33,670 bases of DNA from Spirochaetaceae bacterium (GTDB lineage Bacteria > Spirochaetota > Spirochaetia > Treponematales > Treponemataceae), in the NCBI GenBank assembly GCA_017936345.1, contig JAGBFT010000051.1, positions 1 to 33,670 on the forward strand, read 5' to 3'. Below, piece by piece: positions 7,245 through 15,986 of this stretch. Position numbers and translations under genes: made by a program. Under the pieces are notes generated by a model. That model did not search any database. It saw nothing but the letters and a program-made list of their open reading frames with translations, and was not told the origin of the DNA. Within the stretch, counting starts at the first letter, position 1; each line of letters begins with the position of its first letter.

Positions 7245-9660
7245 TGATGGGGATGAAGATAAGGTAGCAAAAAGTGCTGCTGGTTCTAGTGCTTGGACTG
7301 GGACTGGAGCCACATCAGGTGCGGGAAGGAGCAGTGGCTCTGTAACTGGCACAAGCTCGATTTCACGTTCTGGTGGTGGTGTTGGTTCAGGAAATACACC
7401 GCCTCCCGAAGATGAGGAAAAAAAGAAGAAGAAGGGTGTTCTTTGGATTGTAGCTGGAGTTCTGGCCTTGTTGCTCTTAGGTGGTGGTGGATTTGGAATA
7501 TACTCTGCAATTAAAGACAGTGGTTCTTCAGCTGCCGAGGCTGCAGAACGGGACAATATGATGGCGCTTATTCAGCGTTATATCAATAATGGTGAGTATG
7601 ACAGGGCCTTGGACCTACTGGAAGACTTGCTGATAAAAAATGCCAATGACCCGGAAGCCTTGGCCCTGCTGGAGGATGTAATGGCCCGCATGGCTCTTGA
7701 AGATACCATGGGGGAGGATGACTTTGAGGACTTGCTGAAAAGACTCATTGAAGGTGGAGCTCTTGGCGGCATAGAAGGACTTGAGGGTATCAGTGGCATG
7801 GAGGACTTAAAGGCTCTTATTGAGGCGGCCAATAGGAACAATGCCACCATGAACGAGTTGCTTCGTCAGCAGCAGGCTCTTGGCCAAGGGGGTGCTGGAG
7901 GGGCTCAGACAGAGGCTGAACGACAAGCCCAGGCCGCGGCGGAGGAAAGGCGTGCCCAGGAAGCTGCCGCCGCAGAGCAGAAACGTCTGGAAGAGGTTGC
8001 CAGACAAAAGGCCGAGGCTGAACGAAAGGCTGCTGAGGAAAAGGCCTTAGCAGAAAAGAACAAGGCCATAAAGGAACAAATGGACAGGGTAAGGGACTCT
8101 ATCTCCCTTGGTAAGGCTGCAGCCAATTCTGGGGATTACGACAAGGCTATTCAGCATTTTAATGAGGCTCGTGATAATTTACCGGAGGAACAAAAATCCT
8201 TTGCCGCAGAACAAATGGGAGAAGCTGCCTTGGCGATGCGCAATGCTTCTGATGCAATAGGGGGCTCTGGCTCCAGTGGTTCTGGAGCAGGAGGTAGTGG
8301 TTCCAGCGGTTCCGGGGCAGGGGGCTCTGGTTCCAGCGGTTCTGGAACAGGAGGTAGTGGCTCCAGCGGCTCCGGGGCAGGAGGAAGTAGCGGTGCCAAT
8401 ACTACCAACAAGAGGAAGACCGCGGCTGCAGCCCAGGATTATGCAACCACTGCTTTGGAGAATGACCCTAAAAATGCTGTGGCCCATTATATTTTTGGAA
8501 AGGCAGCGGAAGATGTCCAAAACTGGCCCACAGCCTTGGATGAATATACCCAAGCTGTCCAGTCTGATAGTGACAACTATCTGTATTACTATGAATTAGG
8601 AAAGGTACAGTATAGAATGGGTAAATTTAGTGAGGCCCGGGCATCCTTTGAAACCTGTTGCAAGCTAAATACTCGCTTTGAAAATGCCCAGTACAATCTT
8701 GGTATGACCCTTAATAAATTGGGCCGCCGTGATGATGCCATTGCAGCCTACCGCAAGGCCTATACCATCAACCCCATGTACGACAAGGCCTATCTTGAAG
8801 CTGCCCGTTTGCTCGATGCAAAGAACGATACCAGCGGTGCAATTACCGCCTATCAGCAGGTGATTCGTCTGGATGCTTCCAACACCAATGCCTTGCGGGA
8901 ATTGGGAACAGTGTATGCTTCTGCGGGACAATATGGAGAGGCCGAGCAGCAATTCAGGAAGGCTCTGGCCTTGTCTTCTGATGACCCTCTAACAAATTAT
9001 AACCTTTCCACCGCCCTGTATAGTCAGGATAAGTTAAAGGATTCCCTTTCCTATGCGGAAAAGGCCTATACTGCGGCAAAAAAGGACCAGGGAATGAGTG
9101 GTGCAAACAAGGTTTCCATCATCTACAATTACGCTCTGATACTTGATGAAAGCGGTCGGATTGATGATGCGATTCTGGTGTATAACGAAGCCTTGAAGCT
9201 TGATGCCCGCCACGTTAAAACCTTGATTAACCTGGGAAATATCTTCCTTGAATCTGGAGATGGTTCTTCAGCCCTTACCTTCCTGATGAAGGCGGTCTCC
9301 CTTGAGCCTTCCAACTTTGAGGCCAACAACAACATGGGCAAGGCCTACTTGCAGTTAAAGGATTATCGCACTGCAGTGGATTATTTCCAGACGGCATTAA
9401 AGTTAGATTCAGCCAACAATGAGGTAAGGGCCAACTTGGCTCGTGCCTATGCTAGTGCTGAAGATTATGAAAATGCCAAGGTTGTGTATACCGATGTCAT
9501 CAAGTCGGACAACAGGAACTGGGATGCTTACATTGAGCTTGCTAAGGTTTGTATGTCACTAAATGATGCGGATGCTGCAGAAGGATATTTGGTGTATGTA
9601 CAAGAAAGAAATCCTGGATACCGTTCCAGTGAAATTCAAACCCTATTGTCAACCTTGTAA
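7219..9660 (+). CDS. Large membrane-anchored TPR protein with coiled coil and Gly-Ser repeat linker
   Basis: From ATG 7219 the product is 813 residues. AGAAGGAG at 7202-7209, 9 bases upstream, selects this start over the ATG at 7192. Order: a Ser/Gly/Thr-rich cytoplasmic tail (1-70) ending in a lysine run; one transmembrane helix at about 73-97; a short TPR-like pair (110-155); an Ala/Glu/Arg coiled coil (231-291); a further helical pair (292-340); a Gly-Ser linker (348-392); and about a dozen TPRs from 395 to the end. The tail before the membrane helix is acidic then basic, so the bulk is probably periplasmic. TPR superhelices bind proteins; no enzyme motif is present. It overlaps the preceding secreted TPR/coiled-coil gene, and both carry similar charged helices. 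Confidence 0.85.
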   Translation: MNMNQNWTDDGDEDKVAKSAAGSSAWTGTGATSGAGRSSGSVTGTSSISRSGGGVGSGNTPPPEDEEKKKKKGVLWIVAGVLALLLLGGGGFGIYSAIKDSGSSAAEAAERDNMMALIQRYINNGEYDRALDLLEDLLIKNANDPEALALLEDVMARMALEDTMGEDDFEDLLKRLIEGGALGGIEGLEGISGMEDLKALIEAANRNNATMNELLRQQQALGQGGAGGAQTEAERQAQAAAEERRAQEAAAAEQKRLEEVARQKAEAERKAAEEKALAEKNKAIKEQMDRVRDSISLGKAAANSGDYDKAIQHFNEARDNLPEEQKSFAAEQMGEAALAMRNASDAIGGSGSSGSGAGGSGSSGSGAGGSGSSGSGTGGSGSSGSGAGGSSGANTTNKRKTAAAAQDYATTALENDPKNAVAHYIFGKAAEDVQNWPTALDEYTQAVQSDSDNYLYYYELGKVQYRMGKFSEARASFETCCKLNTRFENAQYNLGMTLNKLGRRDDAIAAYRKAYTINPMYDKAYLEAARLLDAKNDTSGAITAYQQVIRLDASNTNALRELGTVYASAGQYGEAEQQFRKALALSSDDPLTNYNLSTALYSQDKLKDSLSYAEKAYTAAKKDQGMSGANKVSIIYNYALILDESGRIDDAILVYNEALKLDARHVKTLINLGNIFLESGDGSSALTFLMKAVSLEPSNFEANNNMGKAYLQLKDYRTAVDYFQTALKLDSANNEVRANLARAYASAEDYENAKVVYTDVIKSDNRNWDAYIELAKVCMSLNDADAAEGYLVYVQERNPGYRSSEIQTLLSTL
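8260..8394 (+). repeat. In-frame 30-bp tandem repeat encoding GGSGSSGSGA
   Basis: Four 30-base units (8260-8379) encode GGSGSSGSG followed by A or T, then a partial unit GGSSG. The copies differ mainly at third codon positions and alternate between two spellings (GGGGGCTCTGG and GGAGGTAGTGG), which suggests expansion by 60-base steps. It forms a flexible linker between the coiled-coil half and the TPR half of the protein. Confidence 0.9.
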
Positions 9661-9677
9661 ACAAAGGTAAAGTAAAA

Positions 9678-9722
9678 GGCCATCCTGCATAGTTTTCCAT
9701 AGTGAAAGCATCAGGATGGTCC
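9678..9722 (-). terminator. Intrinsic terminator at the end of the cyclase-FecR-barrel operon
   Basis: Inverted repeat GGCCATCCTG (9678-9687) pairs with CAGGATGGTCC (9712-9722), about 10 bp with one G-U, around a 24-base loop. On the minus strand it is followed by TTTTAC. It lies between convergent genes; the plus strand has no T tract after it, so it fits the minus operon best. Confidence 0.7.
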
Positions 9723-9771
9723 AATTAAATAAAATCAGCTTGCTGCCTTTCTCTTTCTACAGGGAGGAGAT

Positions 9772-11073
9772 TTACAGTGTCCAACCAACTGAAACAACTG
9801 GCGCCACAGACAAAATAAACATTTCCGGGGAAAATGAGGCCATTATATCTGCACCAGCCTCAATATATCCCCCTCTCCAAAAGTTTCCTGATAGGGATAC
9901 TCCCGCTGTTATCGCTGGGAATATAGAATTGAATGGCTCGGAAGCTAAATCGTGCTCAAATTCAAACTTTAATCCTTGGACGTAGGTTATTCCACCTCCT
10001 ACACGTGCTTCAAGCGTAAGCCTATTGCGTATAATTGGAAATCGATACACAAGGGTGGCAAAGCCATGGATAAGATGGGAGTTAATATTGTGGGTAACAT
10101 CTTCGTTCGATATGGAATTCCACTTGGCATTTAGTGAAACACCCATGTAGCCCATGCGTCTCTTTAGGAAAATAAAGGTCGCCCTTGCGTCGGCTCCCAT
10201 GGGCATGAAATTTGATGGGAAAAATTTCTTGATGTTATCATCCAGGAGAATGACTAGTGGAGAATACCCTGCGGACAGGGAAACATCGTACCATTTCATA
10301 AACTTGATGGTTAGAGGTTGACTTGCTGTAAAACCTCCAGGGTTTTCTGCTGTTAAAGCCCATTCTCCTACGTCAAAGTTTTTGGGGTCAAATACAATTT
10401 CTGCTCGCCTTTCGTTATCATCTGGAATTATTTCAATGGGATAAATTACTTCCCGTTCATTTATGAGGTAGTAATCCGTATTGTCACGTAAATTTTCCCC
10501 AGAGATTCGGATTGTAGGGTCATAGATAGTGTCAAGGTAAATAAGCTCTGTAGAAATACTTTGTACTTCAGGAATATAGGCCTTTCTAATCTCAAATTCC
10601 ACATAATCCGTTGTAAAGGCCTTGTGTCCCAAAAGATTGTAGGAGGTTACGGTATAACGATATTTTTTTAAAGCTCCAGACTCATTTGCTGCCAAAGAAA
10701 CGGAAAGCTTGTTGTTTTCTGTCTTGTATACACCGTCACCCAGAAATTCGGGGATATCCTCCGGCAAGGTGTCAAGTTGCTTCCCAAGCTCTGGTATCGC
10801 ATTATTTTCAGGAACCCAAGTATTTGTAGACTCATCAAAGGTTTCGAGGGTAACCTCATACCATTCAATGTGTCGTCCCTGGGTCCACTCCAAGGTTTGA
10901 AAAATAATGGAGTTGTCATCCAGTCCTTGTTGTACAAAGTAGTTTTTCCCATCCTGCACATCTTGAGAAACAGCAGGTGCTGCAAGCAACAGGTGGAAAA
11001 ACAAGAGCAAAAAAACAATCCTTGCGCTAGAAAAACAGAATGAGGAGGACAGCTTGAAAATATTAGTTTCCAT
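9772..11073 (-). CDS. Secreted protein with C-terminal outer-membrane-like beta barrel (Tp0483-like)
   Basis: From the ATG at 11073 the protein has 433 residues. It begins METNIFKLSSSFCFSS and has a hydrophobic core up to LLLAAPAVSQ, a signal peptide with cleavage near residue 35. An Ig-like region with alternating strands covers about 40-265. The last 170 residues alternate hydrophobic and polar positions in about eight strands and end ILSVAPVVSVGWTL, as expected of a small barrel. GGGAG lies 6 bases upstream, and the ATG overlaps the end of the FecR gene by 11 bases. Position after the cyclase and FecR genes resembles, from memory, T. pallidum Tp0483, reported to bind fibronectin; that role is not shown here. 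Confidence 0.7.
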   Translation of the reverse strand: METNIFKLSSSFCFSSARIVFLLLFFHLLLAAPAVSQDVQDGKNYFVQQGLDDNSIIFQTLEWTQGRHIEWYEVTLETFDESTNTWVPENNAIPELGKQLDTLPEDIPEFLGDGVYKTENNKLSVSLAANESGALKKYRYTVTSYNLLGHKAFTTDYVEFEIRKAYIPEVQSISTELIYLDTIYDPTIRISGENLRDNTDYYLINEREVIYPIEIIPDDNERRAEIVFDPKNFDVGEWALTAENPGGFTASQPLTIKFMKWYDVSLSAGYSPLVILLDDNIKKFFPSNFMPMGADARATFIFLKRRMGYMGVSLNAKWNSISNEDVTHNINSHLIHGFATLVYRFPIIRNRLTLEARVGGGITYVQGLKFEFEHDLASEPFNSIFPAITAGVSLSGNFWRGGYIEAGADIMASFSPEMFILSVAPVVSVGWTL

Positions 11074-13903
11074 ACACATCTCCCATTTCTTGTAGAACAA
11101 TCTCATCCGAAGGTAAGGTTACTAAGAAACTACCAGTGGCTGGCAGACCATCTTTTAGAACCATATCTGCTACCCAATTTCGTGGTTTTGAGCTAGGCAC
11201 ATATCGACGAGCCTTTACTGTCCAAGTGAAATCAGCCAAACCTACCTGTGTTAAATCTAGAGTGTAGGTTACAAGTGATTGGTTTGGCATGGCTGGAATA
11301 ATGATGTTTAGAATCTCTTCCCCGGAATCATTATTTGTCACTATCAGTTGGTAGGCTTCTGCATCTGGAATGGCATCCCAGCCGAGCTGTAAATCTGTTG
11401 AATTTACCAGATAATTTTCATCAAAAACACTTCCATTTTCTGGTTTTAATCCAAGGACAGGAGGGAAGGGCTCTACAGGTAGGACTGTAAAATAATTTGG
11501 CGCATCGTTACTAATATCGTAGGTTCCCTCTGTTAGGGCTGTAACTGTCCACCAGTATTTTCCCGCTCCCAGAGGCGGCAATATTTGTCTTGTACCCCTG
11601 TAAACAATAGCTTCCTCTGGAATTGACAGTTCTTGTCCATACTCTGTAGGCAATTGGGAGGAATACCCATCCTTTACGATGAGGATTTCGTAATTATCTA
11701 TTGATGAACGGGTACTGAAAGAGATTTTATCTGGACTTGTGTAGGCTTGGTAGCCCTCATATTCATGCCCATTTCCAGGGTTCTGCAGTGTTACAGGATA
11801 AATCTTTTTTAAGGTAAAGAATGATTCTGCTAGTAAACCGGTAACACGGGTAGACATCGGAGTTTCGTTTGAAAAGGCTTGAATGGTCCAACGGTATGTT
11901 CCCTCAGGATAATCGTCAAAGTAAATATCTATCTCGGTGTTCTCATAGAACAGTTCCTCCACAATTGGAGCTTTGCCATATCCCTCGTAAACAAATACCT
12001 GATAGTAATCGGCTCCCGGTACAGGAGTCCACCAAAGTTTTACACTGACTTCAGGTCGAGAAATAACGGTGGTTCCACTAATTGGGGTGATACCTGTTGC
12101 CCTTGGCAACTGGGGTACAACCTGGAATGTCTTTGGCTCACTGATAATTCCTGTTGAACCATCGCCACTTTGAATTCTCCAATACCATGTACCCTCTTTT
12201 AGTCTTGGGGCAAAGCCACCAACCGTGTCTGGTGTATAGGTGTTTTCGTAAACTATGGAGTCAAAGCTAGGAGAATCTGAAATTTGGAATACAACTGATT
12301 CGTCCAAGTTGTTTTTCCAAGTAAATCGAATATCGTTGATGCGGGTGTTTGCAATATTGTAGCCTTCTGGAGGATAAACAGACTGGAATTCAACCTCGCT
12401 GTCCACTGCCATAAAATTCTGGGCTGGAGATTTTTGAGAGACGTTTCCCTCGATGTCTATCTGCACAACATCCCAGTACCATCTTCCTGTTGAAGGAACC
12501 TGAATGTCGGCATAATTGTCTCTAATCGTAATATTTTCAACTATGTCAGACATATTTTGATTTTTACTCATGCGTACAGTATAACTCTGGGCTTCTGTCT
12601 CTCGTTTCCAAGAAAGTATAACGGACTGGGGCGTACCATCCTCATTGAGAATATTCACCAATTCCCCATTTTGCGGAGAAACTGGTTGAGGTGCGTCAAG
12701 CTCTCCCTGTTGAGTAATTTCAAAGGAAGAAATTGCTGATGAGGGACCATAACCAATACCATTAAAGGTGTAATAGGGAGTTACTCTCCAATACCACGTT
12801 CCGGCAGAAGGTACAGAGACAATGCTGGAAGGATACTGCGATATTTGTGAAACTGTCGGATTGGACATCTGTGGATTGTCTGCAATCTCAAACAAATATG
12901 AAGATGCATACTCATTTCCATTCCACATAAAACGTATGATTGGTAACTTGGTTCTGTAGGAGAACTGTTCTTTTTCCAGAGGAACTATAGCAGTAGGTGT
13001 TTGGGCATTGAGAATCTCAATGCGTCCTACTTCCATTGTTTCTTCTATGGGAAGTCCATCAACTGCGGCATAGAAACGCCAATAACTGATTCCTTCCGGG
13101 AAATCAATGGTCATGGAGGAAAGACCTGTCAGACCAATTTGTTCGACTATTTCTGTGAATTCCCTGTCAAGTGAGGTTTCAAAGATGAGGTTGGAATTTT
13201 CAGGAAGGGTATTGGTCCTCCATTTGAACCCTATCGGCAGGGTGGCTCCCTCAAATTTGAGTTGCCGTAGCTGAGGGGCAGGTTCTAAAACTGTAACAGG
13301 TCTTGTGGTAACATGACCCTCTGCATTTATAGATAGTCCATCTCCTTCTACAAGGGAAACAGACCCCTCCGATCCACTAACGGTTGCATTACCGGTAGTT
13401 ACCTGTAATGAAAGGGGTGTGTCACCTGCTCCTGTGTTGGCGTTTAAGGTGGTTCCTTCTTCTAGGTCTACAGTGACATTACCACTGCGCAACTGCATTT
13501 TAGAACCAGCACTGGTATTGGCCGCAAGCATACCCCCGGACATATTGATGGATGTCATGCCGGTGTTGTCAACCTGAATCTGGATAATGGTGTTTTCTCC
13601 CAGTTGAATTTCACTATTCTCAAAGGTAATGGTAGTCTCAGCCTTTTCAGATGTCCTGATTGTGTCCCCGTTGTAAACGGGAGAATCTTGTTGCAGGCGA
13701 TCCCAAATCAGTCTGTCGGAAAATTTACGCTGGGATGCCCTATATTTCCAACTAACCGTAGCAATGGGGAGTTCATTTAATTTTTCCATTACTGCATTAA
13801 AGTCTTTCCAAAAAAGCCATAGACTAAGGGTTGCCCCGGAAAGGCAAAGCAGTGTGACCAGAATATCCCTAACCCTGGATTTTGTACTTCTTTTCTTCTT
13901 CAT
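11063..13903 (-). CDS. Membrane-anchored FecR-domain protein with seven aromatic-rich Ig/FN3-like modules
   Basis: The 946-residue product starts with a basic tail and one hydrophobic helix (about 13-33), an uncleaved anchor or signal peptide. Residues 60-195 form a FecR domain: SPVYNGDTIRTSEKAETTI followed by repeated short beta segments. From about 205 to 940 there are seven beta-sandwich-like modules of roughly 100 residues, each ending in a related motif: ISYWRFYA, GTWYWRVTP, GRWYWDVVQ, GTWYWRIQS, GTYRWTIQA, GKYWWTVTA, FTWTVKAR. The product should be periplasmic or surface-facing. No FecI sigma factor or TonB receptor is nearby, so the iron-citrate meaning does not apply. The start lies inside the last 35 bases of the cyclase gene. 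Confidence 0.82.
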   Translation of the reverse strand: MKKKRSTKSRVRDILVTLLCLSGATLSLWLFWKDFNAVMEKLNELPIATVSWKYRASQRKFSDRLIWDRLQQDSPVYNGDTIRTSEKAETTITFENSEIQLGENTIIQIQVDNTGMTSINMSGGMLAANTSAGSKMQLRSGNVTVDLEEGTTLNANTGAGDTPLSLQVTTGNATVSGSEGSVSLVEGDGLSINAEGHVTTRPVTVLEPAPQLRQLKFEGATLPIGFKWRTNTLPENSNLIFETSLDREFTEIVEQIGLTGLSSMTIDFPEGISYWRFYAAVDGLPIEETMEVGRIEILNAQTPTAIVPLEKEQFSYRTKLPIIRFMWNGNEYASSYLFEIADNPQMSNPTVSQISQYPSSIVSVPSAGTWYWRVTPYYTFNGIGYGPSSAISSFEITQQGELDAPQPVSPQNGELVNILNEDGTPQSVILSWKRETEAQSYTVRMSKNQNMSDIVENITIRDNYADIQVPSTGRWYWDVVQIDIEGNVSQKSPAQNFMAVDSEVEFQSVYPPEGYNIANTRINDIRFTWKNNLDESVVFQISDSPSFDSIVYENTYTPDTVGGFAPRLKEGTWYWRIQSGDGSTGIISEPKTFQVVPQLPRATGITPISGTTVISRPEVSVKLWWTPVPGADYYQVFVYEGYGKAPIVEELFYENTEIDIYFDDYPEGTYRWTIQAFSNETPMSTRVTGLLAESFFTLKKIYPVTLQNPGNGHEYEGYQAYTSPDKISFSTRSSIDNYEILIVKDGYSSQLPTEYGQELSIPEEAIVYRGTRQILPPLGAGKYWWTVTALTEGTYDISNDAPNYFTVLPVEPFPPVLGLKPENGSVFDENYLVNSTDLQLGWDAIPDAEAYQLIVTNNDSGEEILNIIIPAMPNQSLVTYTLDLTQVGLADFTWTVKARRYVPSSKPRNWVADMVLKDGLPATGSFLVTLPSDEIVLQEMGDVYGN

Positions 13904-15743
13904 CCAAGTTCACCCTTGCATAATCTGGTGTGGGAATGCCCAGCAATTCCCTTACCTCAGCCATAGTTTTGGGACCATCAGGACCTGCTCCAGGAATATC
14001 TGTAGCCTGTGGCATATTGACGACCGCATACATATTCACAGGCTTTTCCTTTCCCTTTACAGTAACCGAAGGCATCTGCTCAACAATAACGTGTTCCTTA
14101 ATCAGCTCGTAGGTGTTTTCTGTAATGAGGATGTCCGTTCCCAAGGGCTTGTTCAAGGCCTCGGTACGGGAGGCAAAGTTCACAGCATCCCCAATAACGG
14201 TGTATTCCATTCGCTTGGTGGAACCAATCTGACCAGCAATTACAGGACCCGTGTTTACACCGCAGCCAATCTTGATGATGGGTTTTTTATCACCACCTCG
14301 GCCTATGTTGAATTCCCTTAAGGCTGCCCGCATCATAAGACAGCTGCGGACACAGTTCAAGGCATCTTGTTCTGGAGAACCTGCGGAGACCGGAGCGCCC
14401 CAAACAGCCATAACTGCATCCCCAATAAACTTGTCAACAACACCATTTGTATTGTTTACACATTCAACCATGCGGGTCATGTAGTCATTGAGGAATTCCA
14501 CAACCTCGTAGGGTTCAAGCTTTTCAGAAATGGCTGTAAAGGAACGGATGTCGGAGAAAAAGATTGTAACCTCTTTGTTTTCGCCACCCATGGCTAGCTC
14601 TCCGCGGGCAGCCAATTCAGCAATTTCCTTGTTGACAAAGCGTCCAAAACTGTCTTTAAGACGCTCACGCTCTGCCAAGCCCTTTCCCATGGATACAAAT
14701 CGCTCTGTCAGCAAACCGATTTCGTCAGAGGTTTTTGCCTTGAGACTTACCTCATAGTTTCCCTGTTCAATTTGGTCTGAGGCAGCCGCCAATTTCTTTA
14801 CAGGAGTACTGATTGTTTTTGAGAAGAAGTAGATGAATAAGATGGCCAGCATCAAAACAGCCGCCATTAAATAAATATTTCGCCGTAAGGTGTCGTACAC
14901 TGGCTGCATTACCAGGGATGACTTGATTGTAGTGACTACACAACAGTCCCCGATAGAGAGCTTGCTGTAAGCGCCGTAATACTCCTGTTCTGATTCATCC
15001 GTAAATACAAGCTGTCGATTTGTATCATTATTGGCACGCATTTCTTGGATGATGGGCATATCAGAGTAATTCGCCCCGGCATTTATAAGGTCAAAATCGC
15101 TGTGTATAAGTACATATCCGTCATGGTTTACTACAAAGGACTCATTTACGGAGCCAGTTCCAAAAACCTCTGTCAGTGATTCAGCAGAAAATAGAACAAC
15201 GGCTGCTTGTTGCAAGCCACTTTCCTGCCAAGGGTAGAGTAGGGCTAGAATAGGCATTCCAAAAACAGATGCGCCTGAAAGGACAAATACTTCCCCCCTA
15301 GCCGAACGCTGAATTTCTTCCTTGTTGACTTCCTGGAAGGTTGCAAGCAAGCCCTCATCAAGCTCATTCGACATAAAGAAACGGTTGTTGATGAGGGTTC
15401 TATCATTTTGATTTGTCTGCACATTGTACAAAAAAATGGCTGCAGTTTCTGGATTTCTCTCAAAGAAGAAGGTTGTGGTCTGACGGGATATGGCAGAATT
15501 GTTTCCTGCGCTGCTGAGCATGTCCAACAGAAGGAAGCTATTGGCGCGTATTGTTGTCAACTCATTTTCTACAGAAGCAGCAGAACGAAGATTTAAAGTA
15601 TGGTTATTTTCTTCTGCTGTACGTTTGGTATCATCTCCCACGAAATACGAGACAAAATACGTCACAGAACCAAGGGATATAAGGACCAAGGCGGTAATAA
15701 TGCAGACCAACTTCAAGCCAATTGAAAACTTAACTTTTTTCAC
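13869..15743 (-). CDS. Class III adenylate/guanylate cyclase with extracytoplasmic sensor and HAMP domain
   Basis: From GTG 15743 the protein is 624 residues; GGAG sits 6 bases upstream, better than the TTG at 15755. A membrane helix at about 10-34 is followed by a Cache-like periplasmic region (35-285, with SFVVNHDGYVLIHSD), a second helix (290-308), HAMP (309-358) and a class III catalytic domain (about 390-575). Metal-binding aspartates are present in FFSDIRSFT (D398) and DKFIGDAVMAVWG (D442). The lysine K438 and the TVIGD segment fit ATP as substrate, and N522/R526 in VNFASR fit the transition-state pair. It should make cAMP in response to an envelope signal. It leads the operon with the FecR and barrel genes and corresponds to the cyclase annotated in T. 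pallidum. Confidence 0.92.
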   Translation of the reverse strand: MKKVKFSIGLKLVCIITALVLISLGSVTYFVSYFVGDDTKRTAEENNHTLNLRSAASVENELTTIRANSFLLLDMLSSAGNNSAISRQTTTFFFERNPETAAIFLYNVQTNQNDRTLINNRFFMSNELDEGLLATFQEVNKEEIQRSARGEVFVLSGASVFGMPILALLYPWQESGLQQAAVVLFSAESLTEVFGTGSVNESFVVNHDGYVLIHSDFDLINAGANYSDMPIIQEMRANNDTNRQLVFTDESEQEYYGAYSKLSIGDCCVVTTIKSSLVMQPVYDTLRRNIYLMAAVLMLAILFIYFFSKTISTPVKKLAAASDQIEQGNYEVSLKAKTSDEIGLLTERFVSMGKGLAERERLKDSFGRFVNKEIAELAARGELAMGGENKEVTIFFSDIRSFTAISEKLEPYEVVEFLNDYMTRMVECVNNTNGVVDKFIGDAVMAVWGAPVSAGSPEQDALNCVRSCLMMRAALREFNIGRGGDKKPIIKIGCGVNTGPVIAGQIGSTKRMEYTVIGDAVNFASRTEALNKPLGTDILITENTYELIKEHVIVEQMPSVTVKGKEKPVNMYAVVNMPQATDIPGAGPDGPKTMAEVRELLGIPTPDYARVNLDEEEKKYKIQG

Positions 15744-15779
15744 ATAAAACTCCAAACGACAATCTACTCAAACCATTGG

Positions 15780-15809
15780 ATAATAAATGTCTTTTCCATA
15801 ACCTAGCAA
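15780..15809 (-). promoter_or_regulatory. Promoter of the cyclase operon
   Basis: On the minus strand TTGCTA (15809-15804) and TATTAT (15785-15780) are 18 bases apart. The start point near 15773 gives a leader of about 30 bases that contains the GGAG used by the GTG at 15743. The remaining 130 bases up to the greA terminator are AT-rich with nothing else recognised. Confidence 0.5.
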
Positions 15810-15905
15810 AAAAACATAGAATTTTCGACACCTTATTTCTTGTTAGTTCATTTAATGCTAGCATAATTCTATCTTTAAGTCTATACACTGATCAAAATTT
15901 AGGGC

Positions 15906-15947
15906 AAAAAAAAGTACCTCAAAAGTTGTTTCCAACCCTTGAGGTAC
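15906..15947 (-). terminator. Intrinsic terminator after greA
   Basis: Reading the minus strand, GTACCTCAA (15947-15939) pairs perfectly with TTGAGGTAC (15922-15914), with a small inner TTG/CAA pairing in the loop, followed by a run of eight T (15913-15906). It lies 40 bases after the greA stop. Confidence 0.9.
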
Positions 15948-15986
15948 GATTGATGAGTTTAAGATTAATTCTTTTATCTAGCAGTA

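Noticed and set aside
8151..8553. Pro/Glu- and Cys/Thr-rich open frames opposite the Gly-Ser repeat
   Set aside because: They arise from reading the repeat in reverse; low-complexity composition is a by-product of the linker.
9716..9985. Plus-strand open frame overlapping the end of the barrel gene
   Set aside because: It is antisense to the conserved C-terminal barrel and contains the terminator stem; no supporting motif.
11063..13903. FecI-FecR iron-citrate signalling system
   Set aside because: The FecR domain is present, but no ECF sigma factor or TonB-dependent receptor lies in the operon; the partner is a cyclase.
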